A stretch of 64,000 nt of DNA from Vespa crabro (Eukaryota; Arthropoda; Insecta; Hymenoptera; Vespidae): positions 17,614,258-17,678,257 of the forward strand of contig NC_060955.1 in NCBI RefSeq assembly GCF_910589235.1, given 5' to 3'. Positions 1 through 12,200 of the stretch are shown piece by piece (the first letter of the stretch is position 1; each line of letters begins with the position of its first letter). The notes beneath the pieces are model-generated. The model saw only the letters and a list, made by a program, of their open reading frames with translations, was not told where the DNA came from and did no database searches. Made by a program: the position numbers and the translations under genes.

Positions 1-99
1 AAACAAAATAAAAAGAGAAATTAATGGGAAAGAAAGAAAATAGCTCGGAGGAGGAGAAATTAGGAGTACTATAAATTTGTATATGATATGTAACGAGAA

Positions 100-117
100 A
101 AAGAGAGAGAAGGAGAG

Positions 118-165
<48 letters not shown>

Positions 166-170
166 AGAGT
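100..170. repeat. GA microsatellite
   Basis: Nearly pure (GA)n with AAAG interruptions at both ends. Confidence 0.9.
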
Positions 171-3100
171 TAAGGCCCAAATTAATTAATGTTTTTGCGT
201 GTTGAGTAAACGATAACAGGGATACGTTTTACTTCATTCAGAAATCAATCTTCGAATTGCTAGACCGATATTTAAAAAAAAAAAAAAAAAGATAATAAAA
301 AAAAGAAAAAAAAAAAGAAAAAAAGAAAGAAAGAAAACGAAAAGAAAGCTACGAAAAATATAAATCAGTAGACTTTCTCGAGCTCGTAAAAAAAATGGGG
401 AACTTTTTCTTAATCGATTCGTTCGTACACGAAGGGCTGCCTGTAGAGTTATTATGAATCTATGATAGATTAATCGACGCGTTCGAAACGATTCATCGCA
501 AAATTTCCAGAGCAAGAAAATTAAAAAAGAAAAAAAAAATAATAAAAAAAGAGAAAGGAAACAATAGATCGGACATTTTTGTTTTGAATCGTTTCGAATA
601 CTCGTCTTCATCGATCCTTCGTTTCGCTATTCGCGGCGTTTAAGAGCGACGGGGAAAAACGAAAGACATTCCAAAACAATAATTACATACATCACGGAAG
701 GAAAAGAATCGATTTTTAGTCCGATCGTTCTAGTGGTAGGTCGTGCGATAGAAAGGATTAAAAAGAAAAGAAAAAAAAAAAAAAAATAAAACAAGAAAAG
801 AGAAAAAAAGGATACGGTGATTCAATGAATGCATAAACATTACTGGACAATGCTTGCTTTACGATTTCGCATAATAGTGTTTTTAATATTACAGTGAAAT
901 ATTCAAAAGAGATTAGAGCTTAGGAGCTCTGACTTTACCTACCGTAAGATCGTTCTGCGGTACCCTGGTATTCCTCTTTTGACGTCGAATGTTATGTAGA
1001 TCGATTTTTTTTGTTTTGTAATTCTTACGAATTTAATAAAACTCAAAATCGCGTTAAGACGAAATAGAGGATGAATTAATAAGAGAAAACGAATGGAACC
1101 GCGAACGATCTTCGAAAGATTTCTGATTTTACGACGAAGCCAAAATCGTAATTAAAAATCGTTGATCGATAGGAATGAGTCATGTGATTTTATCGAATTA
1201 TCGTTTTTTCGCTAAAGAAAAAAAAAAAAAAAAGAAAAAGAATATAACACCTGGTAGAAGGAGAAATGGTGTAGAGGTTTATTCCCGCCACTTTTAACGA
1301 GTACGTATTAAGTAGAAAAGTACTTAAGTCGTTGCTACCACATTACCAATATAAGCTCCATTGCTTATTTTATACTTAGAAATATCGTAACGTTTCGATT
1401 TAGAGGTAACATAATGGGAAAGTTGTATCTCTAGCTTAAGATTAGATTAAAATCTGTAAACATAAGTAGTCAAATAAATGAAAAGTACATTTGATGTTGC
1501 AGAAGATTTTTCTTATTTTCCACCGGCGATGCTTTGTATCATAAAATTTTTTCATTTTGTATCTATTGAATAAGTTTTTAAAAGAGATTGAGATCGATAA
1601 AAAAAAAAAGCAATATAAATTTATGATTTATATCGATTTATTTGTTTTCTTCACAATCACAATACAGGGCGTCGCACGTCCAAATATACAGTATAGATAT
1701 GTATTCGTTAGAAAAGTATGCATATCGTCGATCTAGAGACTTTTATTACATTTATTAATAGAATTATATGCGTTTCACGATCACTTTCGTGTTGAAAGGG
1801 GATTATTCTTTTTAAACGAGACTACCATGCAATCAATTTATACAATCAATCTTTTGTTTATTTGTTATTTTCATCAGGGATGGAAGACCTTTCATTAAAT
1901 ATTGCAGATTGGATTTATCGTTGAAAGTGATCGATGCATTACTTTGAATGAAATATTTTCTTACGTATTTTTATATCTATACAAGAAAAAATATATGTAA
2001 TGTAAAAGTACAATAATTATTACATTTTGATATGCAATCATGACAAATATTCTTAATTAATTAATGATCGTTTTATCCTTTGATTTAGAATCGATATAAT
2101 TAAACGAAAGAGACGGAGTAATTCGCTTACGAAATAGTACGTATGTTTTCTCTCTTCTCAACATGACTAGTATCATAAAATAGTATTTTATCCACTTTCG
2201 GGATACAGTCGTTTCCATCCCTGTCTGTTTTTCTTTCTTTTTTCTTTCTTTTTTAAATGGTTCTTGAAATACTCTCTACGCTTTTTAATTGATAGGTGGA
2301 AGGTACGCGTATACTCAAATGCCATCCATCATTGACGGGCAGTGACAGATTCTCAGAAAAGTTTTCTTGTCTTTCGAATATTTTACACGATGCCCATTAA
2401 AAATAAAAATCATTATGTCAATCTTACTATTATACCGATAATTTGGTAATTTGTTTTTTTTCTTTTCTTTTTTTTTTTTTAAGGAAGAATAAAAAAACGT
2501 ATTTTTATAAAATATGTAATATTATATGACAAATATTACTCTTAAATTGGATTAATAATTATAACAAGAAAGGATTTCATTATTCCTGTTTCAAATAAAA
2601 CAATCGATTTGATTAATTTATTCGTGACATTAGGAGACATGATTTAATTATAAATAAAATTAATTAAATTACAAATTATCGGCAAAATAAAACGATTGTA
2701 TAAATATTCCTTCCAAATGCATGTCTAGATTTTTATAAGAACAAGAGTGTTAAAAGATATGCTCAGTCTGTTGAAATGAGTTTACTCTGGTATGAAAAAA
2801 TACAATATTCTTCTTTTTTTTTTTGTATTCTCTTTTCTTTCCTATTATCATCATTTTGTTACGAATTTTGATAACGGACATCGCTGGAAGGAAGATAGAT
2901 TCGAAAAGACTGAGGAAAAGTCTTGTAGTTCAACGGCAGGCATCGTCCAAGTAAATTGACTCGAAAAATGTAAGTGTAGAATTTATGAACCGTAAAAGAT
3001 ATAATTATAAGCATCCGAGAGATATTTATATAGATATTATATATGTCGATATATAGATTCTATTATATACTACAATGATTATTTCAATTGGCACAATTTT

Positions 3101-3920
3101 TTCTTTTACTTTCCTGACAATAATATGGTATTAATGTTACCGTTTATATATTTTTTCCATAAAGGGACAGTCTACATAGATTACGTATATTTTTATCAAT
3201 CAGGTTATATTCATTCGATCAAGATATATTTTTTTTCTGTGGATTTAACGTTACTCGAAGCCTGTAGTCTTTCGCTTTCACGTTGACAAGTGAGCGGATT
3301 CATTTTTTCTCGAATTTTTCATCCCCCAGGATGCCCAAAAAAATTCTCATTCTTTATAAGTATTCTTCGCGGAAACATCGACGGAGAAGATAAATGTTCC
3401 TTCGAAATAATATCACCCACTAACGAAAAATTTCTTGGATATTTTTCGGCACTAGAGTTACGAGGGTAAGAACCTACATTCGGTTATATTTTATCTACCA
3501 TTCGCATAAATAGATCATTCTGCTTTTTCAACATTCGCGTTAAATTAACTTAAAAATAATTTGAATCATTTTTGTGTGATCTCTTTTCTGTAGTTATTTT
3601 TCATTTCTAATAACTAGACAAAATACGTGTACTTATATATTTCATAAGATACGTTATTTTTTTTATAATATTACTCATTTATATATATGTATATGTATAT
3701 ATATATGAAGGATGAATTATGTCATTTAGATGAAAGTTATATAATAAGTATTGTTTTTTGGCCCAAGATAAATTAAAATAAGTTCTTCAAAGTTAGATAA
3801 TTTTTGAAGCTAATTTTTCAAATGCACATTTACTTTCGTAAATTTTTTTCTAATAATTACGTTTTTAAAAGAATTTAAATATAATTAAAGGTATAATACG
3901 TTTATCTTACATAGCTCATA

Positions 3921-3931
3921 ATATAAATATA

Positions 3932-3979
<48 letters not shown>
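3921..3979. repeat. TA microsatellite
   Basis: (TA)n, with one TGTA interruption. Confidence 0.9.
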
Positions 3980-3985
<6 letters not shown>

Positions 3986-4186
3986 TTATATATATGGCTA
4001 TTATATGATTTATATTGTACATGTATCGAATTTTTATATTGTGAAAATCTCCTCACGATATCTACGATATATTTTTTCTTAAACAATATACATTATTATC
4101 AATTTTTTTGTGAGTAAATTTATTTAGCCGTGTGCAAATATACAAAGCAACAGCCACGTTATTATATATATATTTTTTCTCTTTCA

Positions 4187-4216
4187 CTCACTCTCTCTCT
4201 CTCTCTCTCTCTCTCT
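4187..4216. repeat. CT microsatellite
   Basis: (CT)n between pyrimidine-rich sequence. Confidence 0.85.
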
Positions 4217-6716
4217 ATCACACTTTTCACACATACGTTTTTTTATATTGTTTATCTTCTCTCATTTTCTCTGTTTTTCTTTCTTTCTCTTTCTTTTTAT
4301 GACAATAACATATATCAATGTTTGTTAATTTGTGAAACTCATGATATGCGTTCGCATTTATTATTTATCACAATTAGCGCTCTTGTCGAGCTTCATTTTT
4401 TTTGTTATATGTTTTATATCATATATGCATATATAGGATGAAATAGTTAAAGTAATACGAACGAATATTTAAAAAATAATCGTGCATAATATACTTTCAA
4501 TAATGATACTTAATAAATTATCGAAATTAGAAAAAAAAAATTTATACAACAATATCTAATATTATTTTTGAAATATTCGTTCGTAGAAATTTATATGATT
4601 CACCCAGGTTACGATTATGCGTATGTTTCTGTGAATTTGTTCACGTACAATACCTAGACACGTATCCCGTTGAAAGAACATTACTACAAAGATAGGTGCA
4701 ACTTGCGTGAAATAGTAAAAGATTCAACAGGGGAAAGTGGTAGTTTCCACATTTTGTAATTACGAAAATTTGCACGTAAAATTTGTAAGAAAATAATATT
4801 AACAGATTGATCAAAACTGTAGCTTGCAAAACTCTGTTTTTTTTTCTTTTTTTCTTTTTTTCTTTATTTTTTATCTTTTTTTCTTTCTTTTTTTTTTATT
4901 TTCGGTTCCTACCTAGTCGCTCGTTTTATTGTCGTAAGAATCAAAGAATATTTTCTTTTTTCTTTTTTCTTTTTTCTTTTCGAGTATCTGTGGTGTGATT
5001 GTATATGTGTCTATCGATATACATATATATTTTTCCACGGACATATAAATATAATTATTTATAGCACATAATACATGTATTGTTATATATAGCCCGTCTT
5101 GCAAGAGTATCTACGCAAAATACAGGCATCTTATCAGGCAGGTGTAAAATTATATTCGAGCTTTCAAAAATTCGAGAAGCAAGTATACAGAAAAAAGCGT
5201 GCTCATAAGTATTATATCGTATCTTTTTTTTCTTTTTCATTTTTTTTGTTCATTTTTTATCATTTTTATATGACGGTCGTCAGATCTCAGCTGTTTGTTT
5301 CCTAATTGTTCTCAAAAATGATACAGTATATTCAAGGGAGAAATAACAGAAAAGAGAAGCTGGGACACGGATGATTTGTCACTCGAGAATTAGCCTCTTT
5401 ATTAACATTAGGTTACTGTTTAATCTTTTTATTTATCTCTACTCCGATTCCATCTTCATTTATCTTTTTTTCATTTAATAATATCCATCGTTTTTAATTA
5501 CTTTTAACAAGGAAATATCGGGAAATATCCGAGGAGTAATGTCATGAAATTTTCTTTCTATGTGCCGACACCTGCCTGTCAATAATTTCTATTATTATAT
5601 GCATTCATCAAACTTTATATAACTGTGTCTCTTTTTCTCTTTCGGTTTTTATCTTTTTTTTCTTTAACGTGTGCTTTCTTTACGTAGTTACAACATACCA
5701 AATTCATCAAACCAGTTTTGTTCGTTCTTTTTTTTTTTATTTTTTAAAATGATTTATCTCTTATACTACCATTTCGCTGTCTTTGTTCTTTCGTCTAACC
5801 TGAGGATAAGGCCCTGTGTACTTTGTCATAATGCATTATGATGCAGCCAGCTTTCGCGAGAACGAAGAGGCGTCATTTTTAAATTCTTGCATACGAGGTA
5901 TAACGTACACATTTATATATATGTGTACATATCCACATATATACCTACATACGTCTCTTTTTCTCGACTTTCTTTCTTTTTTTTTTTATAAAAACTTACC
6001 TATCCGTCTAATTTTGCAAGTTTTATTTCTAACAATTTCGAATGAACGTCATGACCGTCATGATACGTTAAAATCAAGGTGTGCGTTTGATAAGATATCG
6101 CGGGTCCAGCCCGTGATTAATTTTAATGGATATCGTAAGATTTTTATTTATCGTCAAAAACACATACACACATTCTCTCTCTCTTTCTCTCTCTCTCTTT
6201 CTTTCTTTGTTCTCTAATCTACGTACCTAACTATTTATTTCCTTTTTCTTTTTGGTCATCTTTCTCATTGCCGAAAATCTCGACTAACTTATACAAGTCC
6301 CAGCAAACGGCCATATATTCCCTCTTCTTTTTACTTTTCTTTTTGTTTTGTTTTTTTTTTTTTCTTTTTTTTTGTTTCTTTTTTTTTTTTACCTTTTTTC
6401 ATAGGCTGTCCTTAGCGAGTACTCATTTATTAATCCACATCTGTTGCAAGTAAAGATTTTAAAAGCACAGAGTTTTGACTTCCGAGTCCTTGTTTAAAAT
6501 AGAGATTGTACTTAAGTCAGTCAAGCGATATGCATTAAATGACGACAGAGAGGGACGTTGTCCAAGTCAACGTTCAAGGAATTCTGCGAGCATCCGCATG
6601 TTTTTCTTCCAACCTTTTGTCTTCATCTGACAAATTTAATGAACAAAATTAAAATCGAATGTAAATCGTACGATGATGCGGATGATATTGAATGAAAATA
6701 AAATTGAATTAAAAAA

Positions 6717-6722
6717 TTTATT
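6717..6722 (-). promoter_or_regulatory. Candidate poly(A) signal for synaptotagmin
   Basis: AATAAA on the minus strand about 30 bases after the TGA. This would give a very short 3' UTR, and other AATAAA copies in this AT-rich flank could be used instead. Confidence 0.35.
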
Positions 6723-6749
6723 AAAATAAATTAAAAATATTTGATCTAC

Positions 6750-6954
6750 TCACCTACTATTTAAGCAGCTCAAACTTACTGGAAGTGGCTCAGAAGCAAC
6801 CGAAGGGATATGACCTGCTACGGTTTCAAGAAGAGGATACCATTGAGCTACTGGTTTCCTCGGATTATCCAACATTTCTAACCAATGATCTCGACCAATC
6901 CCGATAAAGCTTGAACCGATTGCTGTGCAACCCATTAACTCGTTTGAACCGATC
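6750..6954 (-). CDS. Synaptotagmin exon 9 (end of C2B, stop)
   Basis: Begins IGSNELMG, carries RDHWLEMLDNPRKPVAQWYP and ends in a 26-residue tail ...PVSLSCLNSR before TGA at 6752-6750. The TGA sits inside AG|GTGAGT, a perfect donor, so this exon might also be spliced onward. A poly(A)-type signal about 30 bases later supports use of the stop. Confidence 0.88.
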
Positions 6955-9243
6955 CTACATGGTGACAAAGAATAAATAGAAAATATTCTTTGAATTGTAA
7001 ATTTTTCTTTCTTTTGTTTCTTTTTCTTGTTTCTTTTAGAGAAATAGTATACATGTAATAGCACTAGAAAAAGATCGCGCACACGTACCTATCGTAATCG
7101 ATAACTTTCACTATGAGGCTGACTTCTTCTATGTTCTCTGCTGGCACGTCGAAAACGAGCGCCTCGTTATACACGGGAAAGAGCATATTCTTCTTCACGG
7201 TCGTCTTCTTTTTCTTTATTCGTTTACCACGACAGAGAAGGTATACCTTTACGTAGGGATCTAAAGGACAAAGAGAATAATAATTGAGATCGTAAGTAAA
7301 GAAAAAAGATGGAGAGTAGAATGATGGCACAAAGATACGATTAAACGAGTAAGTAACTACTTACGTGTTCTCATGAGTATGAAACACGATCGAGTTCTTC
7401 GCATAAATTGAGAGATATTTTCCGAACGATAAACATAATTAAACGCTAGCGTGTTTCTCCTTACTATACTATATTCTATGATATTCGAAACGTTTAATCA
7501 TATAGCTTTAATTAACGTTCTAATAAAATTAATTTGAGCCTGCTTTATCATCGTCTAATTTGATATTCCAATACTAATACGAAGTCAACCGATAATGGTT
7601 GCACTTCATTATCATTGATGGTCCATTAACTTTTTAATTTCGTTTTAAAAAATGTTCAAACTAAAACTTTATGTCGTCGAATTTAAATTATTGTGAAGCT
7701 AGTTCTTTTTTCTCTTTTTTCATTATTTTTTTGTTTTTACCGGACGATCCAGTTATATCCATAGCTTTAAGGTTCCTAGCCTTGATCACTGTCAGAGTCA
7801 GCCGTCCAGCGGTTGGAAGATAACAAAGAGATAGCATTAATTCCCCTAGATCCACTTTTTCCTAAAAGCATCAAAATTTCATTAGTTTAAACTTAACATA
7901 TCTTTTCCATCGATGATTAAAACGAACGATTTAAATTACCTGAGGTGCAGAGAGAATATCCATCGTGTACTCGATTTCTTGCTCGAGATCGGTGCAATCC
8001 AACAATCCTTTAAGTACCACTTGGCCAATGAGATCATGTCGGGAGAAACGGTCGAAGTCGTAGACGGAAAATTGTAAGTAGCGTTCCTTCAATTCCTCGT
8101 AAGGAACGCTAAAGAAATAAAATGATGTTTAAGAAAAAAAAAGAACAAAAAAAAATTATTATTTTTTTCATCAAGTCTATTGCAAAATAATCGATATGTA
8201 AGAATAACAGATCAATATAAGACAATAATAGAATATTATCAATATCTAATGAGAATATTGATTTTATCGATAAAAGGTGTATAAATAAGGTAATAAATAA
8301 AATGATATTATTAGAATTTTGAAATCAGTTTATCGATAAAGTTAGAATTAACTTGATTAAAAACAACTGCTTACGTTTAAACTTACCTGAAGATAAATGT
8401 TTCGTTGAAGATCGGGTTCAAGTTCTTTCTATGAACCTTCGTTTGATACTTTTTCTTTCGATCGGGTAGGAGATATACCTTTATATAAGGGTCGCTGCTA
8501 CCTGTTACATCTTTCACCGGTAATTCTCGAGCTTCTAAAACCTAATTTAAAAATCAACTTGGTAATTAATCTAACTCCTTGTTTGGACCAACCGCATTAA
8601 CGTTCCGACTTTCATCTGGGGGTGAATATTTTTTTCGTTTCAAGATACAAGGAAACGAACGAATCCGAGGTTAATTGAGTTCCATACTTTTCTCGTTACA
8701 TAAAAATTTTTCATAATTTTCTTTTCACAGACATGTATCATCGTTATTTCCGGCTTTGACTCTACCACATTTATATTTAAAAAAATCGCTATGCATTCGA
8801 CATAAAAGACTTTTTAAATTTTTCCATCCGATTACTTACAAAATACAGTTATTTTTAATTTTCAGAATTTTCTATTAGTAAAATTGACAAATTTTTCTCT
8901 CTTCCTTTTATATTATATATATTATGTTTCGTAAAAAATTTATATTTTAATAACTTGAAACCAATTATATTATGATAAAGTAAAAACTTTTTAATTATTA
9001 TAACTTTTATAAAAACTAATAATTAACTTCCCAGTCATTCGAAAGATAAAAGGAAAGATTGTAAGATCTGCCTGTGACTTCACCTTCGTTTCTCCTACGT
9101 GCTACTTTATGAATGAAGTTGAAGAAATATGTCAAAAGGTGTAGGTGGCATAGCGTAATACACGCTTACGTTTCTCGGTTTCAACATGCCACGTGTCTCG
9201 ACTATTTCTGAAATATCGAATGTGATCGTAACGGGCATATGCC

Positions 9244-9293
<50 letters not shown>

Positions 9294-12200
9294 GTTATCT
9301 CTGTATCTTTGTTTCTCTCTCCATGTCCAATAATTTCTAATGAACATGTGCGTTACTCAATGTACTCGATAACGAAGACCACTTTAAAAGGACGCGCGTA
9401 ATTTAACGTAAATAAATCGCATTTAGTTAGCCCATTAGCTTTACCAGGTTTACTCACGTGTATCCATTGGTATTTAATGATCGCCGGTTAATTAAATTTA
9501 GCCTACTTAGTCATTCATAGTGATAATTTCGTCGGCAAAATTTTATCTTGTTTTTGTTAAAATACTTTCGAAACTAATTTGTAATAACACGTAAGTACGA
9601 CTTTATTTTCATTTCAATTTGAAATTATTCTAATTTGTCGAATTTAATTCGAGTAGTAACGATCGAAGTATTTCGAATGATCTTGTCTAATCGAGATTTT
9701 CGAGATATCTGAAGGTAGAAGTTAAATTTGATACAAACAATACAGAAGGAACTAATTATATCTATAATCAGTATAGAATGTTAAATATAATCAAGTGAGA
9801 CGAGGAATGTTAGAGGTACGCTCTAACATTTTCTATGATTCTAACTAGTAAACGAATAGCTTGATTCGAACAAAGTACTGGGATAGCTCTCGTGTCCTCC
9901 TTTCACGTATTGTCGCGTCCTTTACAGGAATTTTTTTTTCTTCTCTATTGCAACAAATCGAGCTACACGAAGCATTAATTCTCCTTGGAGGTTTGCGTGC
10001 GTGTCACATCATGAATGAACGGTGACACAATTTTCTAACGAATTAAGAATGAAATCGAAGAAGATATGTCGGTCACCGCCTTCACGTATGAATCTCATTT
10101 AAATATTTCTCATCGAGCTTTTAAATTGTTTAAAAATTCAAATATACCAATACATCATTCATTTTTATTACATAACGATGATTACGTTTATTAATTATCA
10201 TTTCTTTTAAATTTATTGTCTTTGATTAATTATTTCACAATATTTCGTAATATTTCGATTTTTATTTATTTCATAAATAAACGAGAAAAACATGTAATTG
10301 TTTGAAAATCTATAAATTTACGGAACCCGTATTTAATTTTGACTTATTTTAACGCGACAATGAAATTCTTGAAAAGCTCTATCACTAACGTCTGTAAGGT
10401 TATCCGTGAAACCGTAGAACTTACCTTAACGACGAGACCGTCGATCTCCTTGTCGTAACGAAGAGCGAAGTGTAGCTTTCCGGCGTATTCCATTTCTGTA
10501 GTGCTAGAACTCTCCGTGCTTTCCTGTCTTACGAGATCCTTTTTGTAGAGTTCCGGCTATAACATCAATGATGACATCATTTGAAACAAAACTTTACCAA
10601 TGTTACTTTGTAAAACATTTCCTGTTACATTAAACGAGAAATGAGAAAACTCATGAGAGTGAAGCTTCATTGGTGATATAAATTTCTTACGTAATGGATG
10701 TTTGTTAAAACGAATCGATTGATTCGATTCATTTTTATAAAGAGAAATAATTATTGGAAAACACGTAATGTAAGTAATATATGCTCTAACAACATGATGA
10801 AGTCGTAGAATGCACTTGTATTATTTCAACTATATCAGTGGTTCCCTTTATAGTTTAACATTTTCAAGTTATTTGTAGCACGAACTTACCTTGATAAGGC
10901 CGAGACTAGAATCGCTACGATTTTCCAGACTGCAAATACTGAATTTGATACTGGGCAAGTCGAGACGGTGAGACAATTGCCGTTGAAAACTTTGATGGCG
11001 CATCGGAACAATTGGCAAAGTGGTTTGACGCAACACCTATTGTATGCATAAGAAATATTTTAGCTAAAACATTTTCAAGCCCATATCTATTTATATTATA
11101 TTATTATATCATATTATTGATTGCAAGGAAAATATTGGAATAGGAATTTTTTATTATTTGTAATATAAGTAAGGTGAAAGATAAGAAAAATTTTTTTTAT
11201 AATCATAATTTAGTATTTTCCATTTATACGTTTCGAAAATTTTCGATACCTTCTTACTGTCCTTTTGTTCTTGAACATATTCATGAGTAATTGGTTCCGA
11301 TTGTAAATCCGGCAAGGAGTGACTTATGCGAATGGCATTTTGCTGAGACAAATCACCATTCGCATCTTCATCGTTTTCGTGGCGAGCGACATTCATCAAC
11401 CATCGCCAAGTAGAAGAGCATTGGAAGCTAATTGCAGCTAAAAGTACTAGAGCCATCAAGGCAACTCCAGTTCCTATCAGTAGCTGGTATGGAAAGCTCT
11501 CACTCCACTCTTCTGTGAGAAATAAAATAATTTTCTATCGCAATGTTTAAATAATATCTATGAACGATTGTATGATAAAAAACAATATAATAAAATTCTT
11601 TAAACGGAAAAGATAAACAAGATTCATTAAAATATTATACATAAATGCATTCAAATTTTCGAATAAATTCAATGAAAATTAAAAAAAATCAATTGATCAA
11701 ATTTATAGAATTATGCGTTTCAATCGTCAATTTATTTATATATGATTAAAGTATAATTGAGTAGATTATAATTAATAAATATGATTAGTAGAATATAATT
11801 AATGAACGTAATTAATTTGATTGAACGTAATAATCAAATATCATGTACGAAATAAACGGATGGTTCATCGCATTAATCGAAAAATTCATGAATGGATTTT
11901 CATCGATTCGTATGAACCATATACAATAATGATATACATTTTTAAAGTTATACACACACATATGTATGTATTTATGTATATATATATATATATATATGTA
12001 TATATTATTTGTATATCATATTTATATTAATGTAAAATTGTTTTTCAGAAATTTGTTATTTTCGAGATATTTAGATTTAAAAACTCAGTGTACATATCTT
12101 TACACTTTATGCAATAAAATTTTTAATGAATAATTTTTAAAATCCATATTATCTGGTGGCATTAATAAAGCACGGTGATTTGAATTAACGAAGAAATGTA

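Larger units (their letters stand above)
1..6716. other. Downstream flank without a supportable gene
   Basis: AT-rich sequence lying 3' of the synaptotagmin stop codon. The open frames here (for example 234-611 minus and 4130-4441 plus) are translations of A/T homopolymers and CT tracts, with long runs of F, L and S or K, and show no domain. It contains GA and TA microsatellites and poly-pyrimidine runs. A farther 3' UTR or an alternative last exon of the synaptotagmin gene could lie here, but I could not identify one. Confidence 0.6.
8542..10424. other. Synaptotagmin intron 4, 1.9 kb
   Basis: Non-coding. It includes a CT tract at about 9244-9293, whose translation gives only an SLSL run, and the strong hairpin at 9806-9830. 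I see no exon. Confidence 0.75.

Noticed and set aside
234..611. 125-residue frame on the minus strand
   Set aside because: Mostly Phe/Leu from poly(A/T) and AAAG runs, with no domain or splice context.
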